The translations under genes were made by a program, and so were the position numbers. The notes beneath the pieces were generated by a model. The model ran no database searches, had not been told where the DNA came from, and saw only the letters and a program-made list of their open reading frames with translations. Below are positions 44,372 through 53,536 of a stretch of DNA of 64,000 nucleotides, in pieces. Numbering within the stretch: the stretch's first letter is position 1; each line of letters begins with the position of its first letter. This DNA comes from Massilia terrae (GTDB lineage: Bacteria > Pseudomonadota > Gammaproteobacteria > Burkholderiales > Burkholderiaceae_D): NCBI RefSeq assembly GCF_024753145.1, contig NZ_JANUGU010000001.1:1550001-1614000 (forward strand). Reading direction: 5' to 3'.

Positions 44372-45613
44372 ATGCGCAAGACGACGATCCTGATGCTGCT
44401 GGCATGCGCCGTGCAAGGTGCGGCAATGGCCGCCGTGGTCGGCCACATGTCGCCCGCCGAACCGCTCACCGTGGAGCGCATCCGCACGCTGCCGCAAGCG
44501 CAGCAGGCGCCCTGGTTCACCTACCTGGCGCGTTCGCGCGCCCAAATGGAGGAAGACAAGGCAACGCTGGCGGCCGAACGTGGCGACCAACCCGCCCCGC
44601 CTCCGCCGCCGATCGGGCACGCCGGCACCGGCATGCCGCTGCGTAAACCCGCGGCCTGGTACGCCAAACCCGAGGCGCGCCGCGTGGCCGACACCATCCT
44701 CAGCTTCCAGACGCCGGCCGGCGGCTGGGGCAAGAACGCCGACCGCACGGGTCCCCCGCGCGCACGCGGCCAGAACTATGTCGGCGACGAAAACTGGAGC
44801 TATGTCGGCACCATCGACAACGACGCCACCATCACCGAACTGCGCTTCCTCGCGCGGGTGCAGGCGCAACAGCCCGGTGCGGCGGGCGACGCGTATCGCG
44901 CATCCTTCGTCAAGGGCGTGCGCTACCTGCTGCGCGCGCAGTATCCGAACGGCGGCTTCCCGCAGGTCTATCCGTTGCAGGGCGGCTACCACGACGCGGT
45001 GACCATCAACGACGATGCGATGGTCAACGTCGTCACGCTGCTGAGCGAGGTCGCGCGCCGCCAGGACGATTACGCCTTCGTGCCGGCCAACGTCGCCGAC
45101 GCCGCGCGCGATGCGGTGGGCCGGTCCGTGAATGCGATCCTGATGGCGCAGGTGACCGCCGGCGGCGTCCTCACCGGCTGGGCCCAGCAATACGACGAGC
45201 TCACGCTGGCGCCGGCCGGCGCGCGCAATTTCGAGCCGATCGCCTTGTCCAGTTCCGAAAGCGCCAAGCTGCTGGCCTTCCTGATGACCATTCCCGATCC
45301 CTCGCCGGAAGTTATACGCTCGATCCGCGCCAGCGCGGCCTGGCTGGAGCGCGTCGCGGTGCGCGATGTGGTGTGGACGGGTAAATCGCCGGACAAGGGA
45401 CGCATGCTGATCCCCGGACCGGGCGCCGGTCCGCTGTGGTCGCGCTACTACGACATCGCCACCATGAAGCCGATCTTCGGCGACCGCGACCGCAGCATCC
45501 ACGACGACGTCAACGAGATCAGCCTGGAGCGGCGCAACGGTTACGGCTGGTACGGAACGTGGCCGCAGGAAGCGCTGGCACGCTACGCGGCCTGGTCGCG
45601 CGCGCATCCGTAA
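44372..45613 (+). CDS. PL10 pectate lyase
   Basis: A 413-residue secreted pectate lyase with an (alpha/alpha)3 barrel. Signal peptide ends near AMA-A. PL10 landmarks: ILSFQTPAGGWGKN, TIDNDATITELRFLARV (Asp pair), YLLRAQYPNGGFPQVYPL, AVTINDDAMVNVVTLL and YDIATMKPIFGDRD, and the C-terminal ERRNGYGWYGTWPQ. These contain the acidic and basic residues that bind calcium and galacturonate. A Pro-rich insertion (QPAPPPPPIG) near 75 is not part of the core fold. It ends the pectin operon; its stop is followed by an AT-richer stretch. Confidence 0.88.
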   Translation: MRKTTILMLLACAVQGAAMAAVVGHMSPAEPLTVERIRTLPQAQQAPWFTYLARSRAQMEEDKATLAAERGDQPAPPPPPIGHAGTGMPLRKPAAWYAKPEARRVADTILSFQTPAGGWGKNADRTGPPRARGQNYVGDENWSYVGTIDNDATITELRFLARVQAQQPGAAGDAYRASFVKGVRYLLRAQYPNGGFPQVYPLQGGYHDAVTINDDAMVNVVTLLSEVARRQDDYAFVPANVADAARDAVGRSVNAILMAQVTAGGVLTGWAQQYDELTLAPAGARNFEPIALSSSESAKLLAFLMTIPDPSPEVIRSIRASAAWLERVAVRDVVWTGKSPDKGRMLIPGPGAGPLWSRYYDIATMKPIFGDRDRSIHDDVNEISLERRNGYGWYGTWPQEALARYAAWSRAHP

Positions 45614-45758
45614 GCAGGCCTTTGAACTCGCGCGGGAACGACTTTTCTACTTGTGCCCCTAAAAAAGCCTTAAACTTACTCTAATGGCAACAAGCTCGTA
45701 GACTGAGCCATACTGATCGTCCGCAGTCGGCCAGAAGCGGGCATCTAAGATAGGGTTT
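45614..45758. other. Gene-free stretch with half copy of the dispersed palindrome
   Basis: A CGCGGGAACGAC half palindrome is near 45629-45640. The rest is AT-richer than the flanks; nothing else is recognised. It begins a 0.9-kb segment with a different base composition. Confidence 0.45.
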
Positions 45759-46076
45759 ATGGAAAGAATATTAGGCTCACTCGAATGTGATCGATGTGGC
45801 GCATCGATTACCTCGTTTTGCCCGTCACTTCGTACAATTTCATTGATCAGCAACTACCTCGGGGGCCCTCGCGATGTGCTTGAATCAAAAATCGCTGATC
45901 TAGAGGCCGTCCCAAATGAAGTCGTACACGAATATATGAGACACAGAATGTTTGCGGAATGCGAAGTGGTCTATGGGATTTGTCATAAGTGTGGACACCG
46001 TCTTGCGAGTAGGCGCGCGAAACAGTGTCTACACTGCCACACATCGTGGCACGAGGAGGTTCACAACATGGAATGA
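45759..46076 (+). CDS. Small hypothetical protein with Cys pairs (zinc-ribbon-like)
   Basis: A 105-residue frame. Three CxxC pairs, CDRC (10-13), CHKC (about 75-78) and CLHC (about 90-93), would suit one or two zinc ribbons. The rest is acidic and helix-rich (DVLESKIADLEAVPNEVVHEYMRHRM). Codon use is clearly AT-richer than the surrounding genes, with frequent A/T third positions, pointing to a foreign origin. No good ribosome site precedes the ATG. Not recognised as any family; it may be a real accessory gene or a decayed insert. Confidence 0.45.
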   Translation: MERILGSLECDRCGASITSFCPSLRTISLISNYLGGPRDVLESKIADLEAVPNEVVHEYMRHRMFAECEVVYGICHKCGHRLASRRAKQCLHCHTSWHEEVHNME

Positions 46077-46553
46077 CGTTGGCTGCCAACCGCGGTCACT
46101 CGAAAACACTTGATAGCAACCGGCGTATTCAACTAATGATGCCGGAACGTCCGCAACGGGTCGGAGGCGGTCGTGCACGAGCGGCCGGTGTCCGCCAATA
46201 GCAGCCGTTACATAAGTCGATGCCTATGCCGCTGTATGGACCATGAAGTCATGGCAGTATCGTTTTTATCTGAAGAACATGGTGGGCGTAAAGGACATCC
46301 CGTCCACGGCATCAATAGACCAGACATTCCATCAGACGTTTCTTCCGCTTGCCTGCACACCCATCTGCTGGAAGTGTGTCGAACCGTTGTGTCAGACGCC
46401 GATTTTTTTCGCCGCGATCGTCTTTAGAAATCAAGTAAGCAAACACGCTTTTTGCCTGATGCGCAATGCATCTATCGATGCGCGTTTTGATTCGTTGGCC
46501 CGGCAGTTGTGCGTTCCTAGAATGGTCCCTTCGCACAACAGCCAACGAAGCAC
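46077..46553. other. 477-bp region without a supported gene
   Basis: Two overlapping frames (46173-46427 and 46243-46713) are open, but neither has a ribosome site, recognisable domain or sensible codon use, and the second runs into the dioxygenase gene. Composition remains AT-rich until about 46480. A promoter-like pair lies just before 46554. Confidence 0.5.
46494..46522 (+). promoter_or_regulatory. Putative promoter of the dioxygenase gene
   Basis: TTGGCC (46494-46499) and TAGAAT (46517-46522) with 17-bp spacing, 31 bp before the ATG. The -10 matches 5 of 6 consensus bases. A GCATC-TATC-GATGC dyad lies just upstream. Confidence 0.35.
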
Positions 46554-47435
46554 ATGCCAGCCCTATTCGAACCTGCCCGCCCGCGCGAAGCGACAATCCT
46601 CCAGTTCAACGCCGCACTCGGCGCCGAAGTCCTCGGCCTGGACCTGGCCGCACCGCTGCCGTACGAGGAATTCGCCCGCATCCACCGCGCCCACCTCGAC
46701 CACCACGTCCTGATTTTCCGCGACCAGCGCATCACCCCGCGGCAGCAGATCGCTTTCAGTCGCCGCTTCGGCCGGCTCCAGGTCCACGTGCTCAAGCAGT
46801 TCCAGCTGCAAGGCCACGAAGAGGCCATGGTCATCTCAAACATCAAGGAGAACGGCAAGCCGATCGGACTCGGCGACGCCGGCCACATGTGGCACTCGGA
46901 CCTGTCGTACAAGGAGCTGCCCAGCCTTGGCTCGCTGCTGCATGCGCAGGAACTGCCGCGCAACGGCGGCGACACCCTGTTCGCCAACATGCACCTCGCC
47001 TGGGACGAACTGGCGCCGCCGCTGCGCCGCGCCGTCGAGGGCCTGCGGGCCGAGCACAGCTACCTGGCCAATTACGCCGAGCTGCAAAAACGCAGCCCGT
47101 GGCGCCCGAACCTGACGCCGGAGCAGATCGCGGAAGTGAAGGCGGTGGCGCATCCGGTGGTTCGCACCCACCCCGAAACCGGCCGCAAGGCGCTGTTCGT
47201 CAGCGAGCATTTCACCACGCGGATCCTCGGCATCCCCGAGGACGAGAGCCACGACCTGCTGGCACAGCTGTTCTCCCATTCAGTGCGCCCGGAATTCGTG
47301 TACCGTCACCGCTGGCTGCCGCACGACCTGGTGTTCTGGGATAACCGCTCGGTGATGCACCTCGCAGCCGGCTGTCCGGACGACCAGCGCCGCAAGTTGT
47401 ACCGCACCACCATCGAGGGCGACGCCCCGTACTGA
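46554..47435 (+). CDS. TauD/TfdA-family Fe(II)/alpha-ketoglutarate dioxygenase
   Basis: A 293-residue dioxygenase of the TauD/TfdA fold. Iron ligands are His114 and Asp116 (HSDLSY) and His269 (MHLAAG); the Arg that binds alpha-ketoglutarate is in the QRRKLYRTT stretch. DHHVLIFRDQ and DTLFANMHLAWDEL are conserved family segments. These enzymes hydroxylate sulphonates, phenoxyacids or other small acids, so the substrate cannot be named. It is unrelated to the polysaccharide genes, and a 21-bp gap leads to the small hydrolase, with which it probably forms a two-gene operon. Confidence 0.88.
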   Translation: MPALFEPARPREATILQFNAALGAEVLGLDLAAPLPYEEFARIHRAHLDHHVLIFRDQRITPRQQIAFSRRFGRLQVHVLKQFQLQGHEEAMVISNIKENGKPIGLGDAGHMWHSDLSYKELPSLGSLLHAQELPRNGGDTLFANMHLAWDELAPPLRRAVEGLRAEHSYLANYAELQKRSPWRPNLTPEQIAEVKAVAHPVVRTHPETGRKALFVSEHFTTRILGIPEDESHDLLAQLFSHSVRPEFVYRHRWLPHDLVFWDNRSVMHLAAGCPDDQRRKLYRTTIEGDAPY

Positions 47436-47456
47436 AAAACGAGCAAAGGAGCTGGC

Positions 47457-48038
47457 ATGGGCCGCTTATCGGATTTTCGCATCCTGGTCGCGCCAGGCCT
47501 GTACGGCAGCGACGAGAGACACTGGCAGACGCGCTGGGAGGCGCTGCATCCCGCGTTCGAGCGGATCGAGCAATGGCGCTGGGACTGCCCGGACCTGTTC
47601 GCGTGGTCGGCGCAGGTGGGCCACGCGCTGCGCCGGTCAGCGCGGCCCGCGATCGTGGTCGCCCACAGCTTCGGCTGCCTCGCGACCGTGCACCGCGCTG
47701 CCGCCGGGGCGCCCCAGCTGGCGGGCGCGCTGCTGGTTGCGCCTGCCGACCCCGCCAAATTCGGCATCGTCCGAGAGCTGAAAGTAGGCCAGCTACCGGT
47801 CCCCTCGCTCGTCGTCGGCAGCGAGAACGATCCTTGGCTGACGGCCGAGCGGGCGCGCCTTTGGGCCTCCGAATGGGACAGCGATTTCGTTAACGCCGGG
47901 GCGCTGGGCCACATCAACGCGGAATCCGGGCTGAACGACTGGCCGGCCGGGATCGAGCTTCTCGATGCCCTGGCCGCGCGCATTCAACACGTGCCGGCGT
48001 GCCGGTGTGGCCGGGATGATCGCAGCATGCGCGCGTAA
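47457..48038 (+). CDS. RBBP9/YdeN-family alpha/beta hydrolase
   Basis: A 193-residue small serine hydrolase. The opening VAPGLYGSDERHWQTRWE is the family signature, the nucleophile is Ser71 in AHSFG, the acid is Asp125 in SENDPW and the base is His152 in GHINAESG. Cytoplasmic; no signal peptide. The ATG follows AAAGGAGCTGGC. It is paired with the dioxygenase. The function of this family in bacteria is poorly known. Confidence 0.88.
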   Translation: MGRLSDFRILVAPGLYGSDERHWQTRWEALHPAFERIEQWRWDCPDLFAWSAQVGHALRRSARPAIVVAHSFGCLATVHRAAAGAPQLAGALLVAPADPAKFGIVRELKVGQLPVPSLVVGSENDPWLTAERARLWASEWDSDFVNAGALGHINAESGLNDWPAGIELLDALAARIQHVPACRCGRDDRSMRA

Positions 48039-48140
48039 TCGAGCTCCACGATCAGCGCGATGATTATTGTGTAGCCGGACGCACGCCGGCTTCCCGTGCA
48101 TTGGTTAATATGCGTATCGTCCAACCAAGCTCGAATACCA

Positions 48141-49919
48141 ATGCACATTCGCCAGATCACGCTCGTCACGCTGATGGCTACAAGCAGCGCCTGCGCCCAG
48201 CCAACCGGCGCCACCGCGCTCACGCCGCCGATGGGCTGGAACCCGTGGAACGCGTTCCATACAGAAGTCTCCGAGTCCAAGATCCTGGCCGTCGCCGAAA
48301 AGCTGAAGCAGTCCGGCCTGGCCGATGCGGGCTACGTCTACGTCAACATGGACGATGGCTGGTGGCTGCGGCGCCGCGCCGACGGCGGCATCGATGTCAG
48401 GACCAGCATGTTTCCCAGCGCTGACCTGGGCAATGGGAAAACCAGCATGCGCCCATGGGTCGACCGCCTGCACGCGATGGGACTGATGGCAGGCATCTAC
48501 ACGGACATCGGCCGCAATTCGTGTTCACAGGCGTGGGAGGCGAAGTCGCCGAACCTGCCGGTCGGCTCGCAGACGGAGCGCGAGATCGGCACCTACGGCT
48601 ACCAGCAACAGGACATGCGTCTGCTGCTCGGCGACTGGAACTTCGACTACGTGAAGATCGACGCCTGCGGCCTCGCCGACTACGGCAGCGACAAGCGCTT
48701 TGTGGGTGATGGCAGCTACCGGGCCTTCGAACCGATCATGATCCGCAACCATCCCGAACGCGGCGACTCGAAAGAAGTGGAGGCGCTGTACGCCAGGCTG
48801 AAGCGCGCACTGGTGGAAGCGCGGCCGCTTGGCGATTACGTGCTGTCGATCTGCACCTGGGGCGAGGCTTACGTCAACGATTGGGGCGGCCACTACGGCA
48901 ACCTGTGGCGCACCAGCGCCGACATCCGGGCCTCGTGGTCGTCGATGCTGCAAAATTTCGACAGTGCGGCATCGCGTCCGCTGTACGCGGGACCTGGCCA
49001 CTGGAACGATCCGGACATGCTGGAGATCGGCCTCGGCGACTTCGACGCCTCCCATCCTGTCGAGGCGCGTGCGCACATGTCGCTGTGGGCCATCATCAGC
49101 GCACCGTTGATCCTCGGTGCAGACCTGAGCACGGCGCCGCAAAGCGTATTCGACATCGTCGGCAACCGCGAAGTCATCGCCATCAACCAGGACCCGGCCC
49201 GCAACCAGGGAGTGACCATCGCCCGCGATGGCGATACGCAGGTAATCGCCAAGACGCTCGCCCAGCCGGGCCGCAAAGCGGTCGCACTGGTCAACCGTGG
49301 CAAGAGTCCACGCACCGTGAGCGTGTCGCTGGCGCGGCTGAACCTGGCCTCGGCCACGGTCCGCGACGTCTGGACCGGCAAGGAAAGCACCGTCGACAAA
49401 GGTGTCATCAGCGTCGACCTGGCGCCGCACGAGACGGCGCTGCTCACCGTGCAGGGCAAGCCGCGCCGCGGCGAGGTCGCCTACCTTGGCGAGATGCCGG
49501 CGCGCGTGCAAGTACTGGCGGACGGCAGCGATGCCCTGCCCGCCGCGCTGCGCAAGGCGTGGGTGCCGGTGCAGGCCGATGCGGCGCCCTCCGGTGAAGT
49601 GCTGGTCCTCGACGGCCGGCGGATCGAAAACGGGATCGGCGCATTGGCCAACTCGCGCATCGCAGTGCGCCTCGATGGCGCGTTCCGCCGTTTCCGCGCG
49701 ACTGCCGGCGCCATGGACACGCCGGCACTAGGCGAGAAACCGGCGACGACCACGTGGCGCGTCTACGGCGACGGCAAGCTGTTGTTCGAGCGCACGGTCG
49801 CAGTCACCACCTCCATCGACGTGCCGGTCGCCGGCGTGAAGACGCTGGAACTGGCCGCGCTCAGCACGACCGGCGCAGCCGGTGTTGTCGCGTGGGGGCA
49901 GGCGGAACTGGCGCGCTAG
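48141..49919 (+). CDS. GH27 alpha-galactosidase with C-terminal NPCBM-like domain
   Basis: A 592-residue secreted glycosidase. A signal peptide ends near SACAQ. The GH27 barrel (about 28-300) has PPMGWNPWNAFH, YVNMDDGWW, the nucleophile Asp174 in YVKIDACG, the acid/base Asp261 in SADIRASW, and GHWNDPDMLEIG. A beta-sandwich follows (about 360-460), and residues about 465-592 resemble an NPCBM carbohydrate-binding module (GRRIENGIGALANSRIAVRLDG, then FRATAGAMD). The start at 48141 suits the signal peptide; ribosome site weak. It releases alpha-galactose, or beta-arabinopyranose in some GH27 members. Convergent with the ytfQRT-yjfF transporter. Confidence 0.86.
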   Translation: MHIRQITLVTLMATSSACAQPTGATALTPPMGWNPWNAFHTEVSESKILAVAEKLKQSGLADAGYVYVNMDDGWWLRRRADGGIDVRTSMFPSADLGNGKTSMRPWVDRLHAMGLMAGIYTDIGRNSCSQAWEAKSPNLPVGSQTEREIGTYGYQQQDMRLLLGDWNFDYVKIDACGLADYGSDKRFVGDGSYRAFEPIMIRNHPERGDSKEVEALYARLKRALVEARPLGDYVLSICTWGEAYVNDWGGHYGNLWRTSADIRASWSSMLQNFDSAASRPLYAGPGHWNDPDMLEIGLGDFDASHPVEARAHMSLWAIISAPLILGADLSTAPQSVFDIVGNREVIAINQDPARNQGVTIARDGDTQVIAKTLAQPGRKAVALVNRGKSPRTVSVSLARLNLASATVRDVWTGKESTVDKGVISVDLAPHETALLTVQGKPRRGEVAYLGEMPARVQVLADGSDALPAALRKAWVPVQADAAPSGEVLVLDGRRIENGIGALANSRIAVRLDGAFRRFRATAGAMDTPALGEKPATTTWRVYGDGKLLFERTVAVTTSIDVPVAGVKTLELAALSTTGAAGVVAWGQAELAR

Positions 49920-49985
49920 GTGCAGCCCCGAACTCTCGACGACGATGAAGCGCCACGCCGCAGGCGGCGCTGGCGACCTTCGATT

Positions 49986-50978
49986 TCATCCTGCCTTGCG
50001 CTTCCCGCCCGCGATCAGGCGCTGCACGGCGCAGAAAACGAACACCAGCGCGCCGATCACGATCTTGGTCCACCACGAACTGAGCGTACCGTCGAAGACG
50101 ATCAGGGTCTGGATCGTCCCCAGCACCAGCACGCCGGACAGCGCGCCAGCGACGTAGCCGTAGCCGCCGGTCAGCAGGGTGCCGCCGATGACCACGGCGG
50201 CGATTGCATCCAGCTCCGTGCCCTGCGCATGCTGCCCGTAACCCGACAGCATGTAGAACGAGAACAGCACGCCCGCCAGCGCGGCGCAGAAGCTGGAGAA
50301 TGCATAGACGGCGATCTTGGTGCGACCGACCGCCAGGCCCATCATCGCGGCCGATAGCTCGTTGCCGCCGACCGCATACACCGACCTGCCGAAGGACGTG
50401 AAATGCGCCACCCACGCCGCCACAAGCAGCGTCACAAGCGCGATCACCGCCGACGTCGATACGAAGCCGCCGAAGAACGGCAACTGCGCCTGCGAGACCG
50501 CGACAAAGAACGGGTTATCGATCGGGATCGAATCAACGCTGATCAGGTAGCACAGCCCGCGCGCGAGGAACATGCCGGCCAGTGTGACGATGAAGGGCTG
50601 CAGCTTGAAGAAGTGAATCAGCGCGCCCATGCAGGCGCCGAACACGGCGCCCAGCACCAGCACCAGCGCGATTACGGCGGCGGGCGGCCAATGGGTCTTG
50701 TGCAGAAGCCAGGCGCACAGCATGGTGGTCAGCGCGAGCACGGAGCCCACCGACAGGTCGATGCCGCCGGACAGGATCACGAAGCTCATTCCGACCGCGA
50801 TCACCAAGAGGTAGGCATTATCGATCAGGAGGTTGAGCAGCACTTGCAGCGACAGCAGCCCCGGATAGGCCGCGCCGCCGATGCCCAGCATGGCGACCAG
50901 CAGGACCAGCGTGACGATGGACGTAAACCACGGCGCGTTCGACACCGCCCGCATTGAACTTATCACAGCCGCCGTCAT
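49986..50978 (-). CDS. yjfF: Sugar ABC transporter permease YjfF
   Basis: A 330-residue membrane permease of the ribose/galactofuranose group. GMSFVILSGGIDLSVGSVLALTT, ITLAGMF-like VTLAGMFLARGLCYLIS, ELDAIAAVVIGGTLLTGG and the YjfF-specific FDGTLSSWWTKI are visible. The start at 50978 gives an ATGA overlap with the end of ytfT and a GGAGGG ribosome site; a start 18 bp further upstream is possible. With YtfT it forms the membrane channel driven by YtfR. In E. coli the system carries galactofuranose; next to arabinan genes it may carry L-arabinose (inferred). Confidence 0.9.
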   Translation of the reverse strand: MTAAVISSMRAVSNAPWFTSIVTLVLLVAMLGIGGAAYPGLLSLQVLLNLLIDNAYLLVIAVGMSFVILSGGIDLSVGSVLALTTMLCAWLLHKTHWPPAAVIALVLVLGAVFGACMGALIHFFKLQPFIVTLAGMFLARGLCYLISVDSIPIDNPFFVAVSQAQLPFFGGFVSTSAVIALVTLLVAAWVAHFTSFGRSVYAVGGNELSAAMMGLAVGRTKIAVYAFSSFCAALAGVLFSFYMLSGYGQHAQGTELDAIAAVVIGGTLLTGGYGYVAGALSGVLVLGTIQTLIVFDGTLSSWWTKIVIGALVFVFCAVQRLIAGGKRKAG

Positions 50979-52018
50979 GCCGCCCTCCGCCGCCACAGGC
51001 GCTTGAATTCGGCCGACTGCGCGATGCAGACAGCGAAGACCACCATCGATTTGACCACCATGTTGACCTCGGGCGGAACGCCCAGCGAATAGATCGTGTA
51101 CGTGAGCGTCTGGATGATCAGCGCGCCGATCATGCTGCCAACGAGGCTGAACTTGCCCCCTGCGAGGGAGGTGCCGCCCAGCGTCACCGCGAGGATCGCA
51201 TCAAGCTCCAGCAGCAGGCCGGCATTGTTGGCGTCCGCGCTCTTGATGTTGGAGGTGACGATCAGGCCGGCCAGCCCCGCGCAGGCGGCGCAGAACACGT
51301 AGACGAAAAACACCAGCGTGGCCGTGCGCAGGCCGGCCAGGCGCGCCGCCACCGGGTTGATGCCCACCGCCTGGATGAACAGGCCAAGCGCCGTTTTCCG
51401 CATCAGCACGGCCGTGACTGCGAACACCGCCGCCACCAGCCAGAGCGAAACCGGCAAGCCAAGCAGGTAGCCCCCGCCGAGGAAGAAGAACGGCTTGTAG
51501 TACACGGTGACGATCTGACCGTCGGTGAACAGCTGCGCCAGTCCGCGTCCCGCGACCATCAGGATCAGGGTCGCGACGATCGGTTGCAGCTTGAGCCCCG
51601 CCACCAGCAGGCCGTTCCATGCGCCGCACAGCAAAGCAATGCCGAGCGCCGCGGCAAGCGCCAGCGGCAGTGGCGCACTGCTGGCCGCATCGCTGCCACC
51701 GATGAGGGTTGCCGCCACGGTTCCGGACAGCGCCACCACAGCGCCCACCGAGATGTCGATGCCGCGTGTGGCGATCACCAGCGTCATGCCGAGCGCCGCC
51801 AGCATCAGCGGCGCCGCGCGGTTGAGGATGTCGATCACGCTGCCGTACAGGTGCCCGTCCTTGACCTCCAGCCGGAAGAAGCCTGGCACCAGCACCAGGT
51901 CGAGCAGCAGCAGGAAGGCCAGCGCGGCGGCCGGCCGGAACAGCGGATGCTGCAGGAATGCGAAGCGCTCCTTTGCTGCCGGCGCCTTGAGCACGGTGTC
52001 TTGTACCTGGGCGTTCAT
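50975..52018 (-). CDS. ytfT: Sugar ABC transporter permease YtfT
   Basis: A 347-residue permease. Key blocks are MLAALGMTLVIATRGIDISVGAVVALSG (conserved ABC-2 sugar permease loop), TLILMVAGRGLAQLFTDGQ, GINPVAARLAGLRT and LDAILAVTLGGTSLAGGKFS. Its start overlaps the stop of ytfR by 4 bp (ATGA), and its end overlaps yjfF by 4 bp, so translation is coupled. Partner of YjfF. Confidence 0.9.
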   Translation of the reverse strand: MNAQVQDTVLKAPAAKERFAFLQHPLFRPAAALAFLLLLDLVLVPGFFRLEVKDGHLYGSVIDILNRAAPLMLAALGMTLVIATRGIDISVGAVVALSGTVAATLIGGSDAASSAPLPLALAAALGIALLCGAWNGLLVAGLKLQPIVATLILMVAGRGLAQLFTDGQIVTVYYKPFFFLGGGYLLGLPVSLWLVAAVFAVTAVLMRKTALGLFIQAVGINPVAARLAGLRTATLVFFVYVFCAACAGLAGLIVTSNIKSADANNAGLLLELDAILAVTLGGTSLAGGKFSLVGSMIGALIIQTLTYTIYSLGVPPEVNMVVKSMVVFAVCIAQSAEFKRLWRRRAA

Positions 52019-53529
52019 TGGACCGTTTCCCCCGCGATGACATGCAGGACCGAAGCTTCATCCAGCTCGCCACGGCGGTATTCGCCGCAGGCCTTCCGGT
52101 CGCGCATCACGACCATGCGGTCGGATACGCGCAGCACTTCCGGCAGCTCGGACGAGATGAACAGGATGGCCATGCCCTTGCGGCACAGCGAGGTGACGTA
52201 ATCCATGACTTCCTGCTTGGCGCGCACGTCGATGCCGCGCGTCGGTTCGTCGAGGATCATCAGCGTCGGATCTGTGGCCAGCCAGCGCGCCAGCAGCACC
52301 TTCTGCTGGTTGCCGCCGGAGAGCGTGCCGATCGGCGTCTCGATGCTGGCTGTTTTGATGCCCAGCCATTTCACGTAGTCCGTGGCGAGCTGCTGCTGGC
52401 GCTTGAACGAAATCGCCCGCAGCATGCCCTGGCGCGCCTGCAGCGCGAGGATCAGGTTTTCGCGCACCGACAGCGACAGGATCGCGCCTTCATGCTTGCG
52501 ATCTTCCGAGCAGAAGCCGATGCCTTGGGCGATCGCGTCGCGCGGCGTATCGAAGGTACGCTCACGTCCGCCGATGTCGATGCTGCCGCTGTCGGCCTTG
52601 TCCGCGCCGAACAGCAGGCGCGCGGTTTCGGTACGGCCGGAACCCAGCAGGCCGGCCAGCCCCACCACTTCGCCGTGCTTGATGGTGAGATCGACCGGCT
52701 GCAGCACGCCTTTGCGCGCCAGGCCGCGCGCGCTAAGCACGATGCCCTCGCCCGCGTGGCTCGTCACATCGGCGCTTTCTTCAACGACGGCCGGCGCGCC
52801 AACCATTTTGTTCACCAGCGCCAGGCGCGACAGCTCGCTGCACGCGTATTCGCCTTCGCGCTCGCCGTTGCGCATCACCGTGATGCGGTCCGAGATCGCG
52901 TAGGTCTGTTCGAGGAAGTGGGTGACGAACAGGATCGCCATACCCTGCTCGCGCAGCGAACGCAGCACGGAGAACAGCAGCTGTACCTCGGCCTCGTCGA
53001 GGCTGGAGGTAGGTTCGTCAAGGACCAGCACACGCGATTCAATGTTGAGCGCGCGCGCAATCGCCACCATCTGCTGGATCGCGAGCGGATAAGTGGACAG
53101 CGGCGCCGCGACGTCGATGTCGACCTGCAGGCGCGCCAGCAGCGCGGACGCCTGCTTGCGCATGGTGCGCCAGTCGATCATGCCAAAGCGGCGCGGATAT
53201 CGGCCGGTGAAGATGTTCTCAGCCACCGACAGGTTCGGGCACAGGTTCACTTCCTGGTACACGGTGCTGATGCCGAGGTCCTGCGCTTCCTGCGTGGAGC
53301 GCGGCGCAATCTGCTTGCCGCCCAGCGTGATGCTGCCGCGGTCTGGCTGGTAGACGCCGGTGAGCACCTTGATGAGCGTCGACTTGCCCGCCCCATTCTG
53401 GCCCATCAGCGTGTGGACTTCGCCCGGATAGAGGCGCAGGCCCGCTTCGGCCAGCGCCTTCACCCCGGGGAACTGCTTGTGGATGCCGGCCATTTCAAGG
53501 ACCGGCGCTCCCTTGACTGCATCGGGCAT
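52015..53529 (-). CDS. ytfR: Sugar ABC transporter ATP-binding protein YtfR
   Basis: A 504-residue duplicated ATPase. The first half has Walker A GQNGAGKST (about 43-51), the LSTYPLAIQQM signature and VLDEPTSSLDEAE; the second half has the degenerate GLLGSGRTE loop, LSGGNQQK signature and ILDEPTRGIDV. This arrangement is the rule in RbsA/MglA/YtfR proteins. The start at 53529 was selected because the upstream 20 codons show no homology and GAGGCGAAC precedes this ATG. The gap to ytfQ is 7 bp. Confidence 0.92.
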   Translation of the reverse strand: MPDAVKGAPVLEMAGIHKQFPGVKALAEAGLRLYPGEVHTLMGQNGAGKSTLIKVLTGVYQPDRGSITLGGKQIAPRSTQEAQDLGISTVYQEVNLCPNLSVAENIFTGRYPRRFGMIDWRTMRKQASALLARLQVDIDVAAPLSTYPLAIQQMVAIARALNIESRVLVLDEPTSSLDEAEVQLLFSVLRSLREQGMAILFVTHFLEQTYAISDRITVMRNGEREGEYACSELSRLALVNKMVGAPAVVEESADVTSHAGEGIVLSARGLARKGVLQPVDLTIKHGEVVGLAGLLGSGRTETARLLFGADKADSGSIDIGGRERTFDTPRDAIAQGIGFCSEDRKHEGAILSLSVRENLILALQARQGMLRAISFKRQQQLATDYVKWLGIKTASIETPIGTLSGGNQQKVLLARWLATDPTLMILDEPTRGIDVRAKQEVMDYVTSLCRKGMAILFISSELPEVLRVSDRMVVMRDRKACGEYRRGELDEASVLHVIAGETVQ

Positions 53530-53536
53530 GTTCGCC

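Noticed and set aside
46243-46713. 156-codon plus-strand frame in the AT-rich patch
   Set aside because: Its second half overlaps the dioxygenase gene in another frame, and there is no ribosome site or family match.
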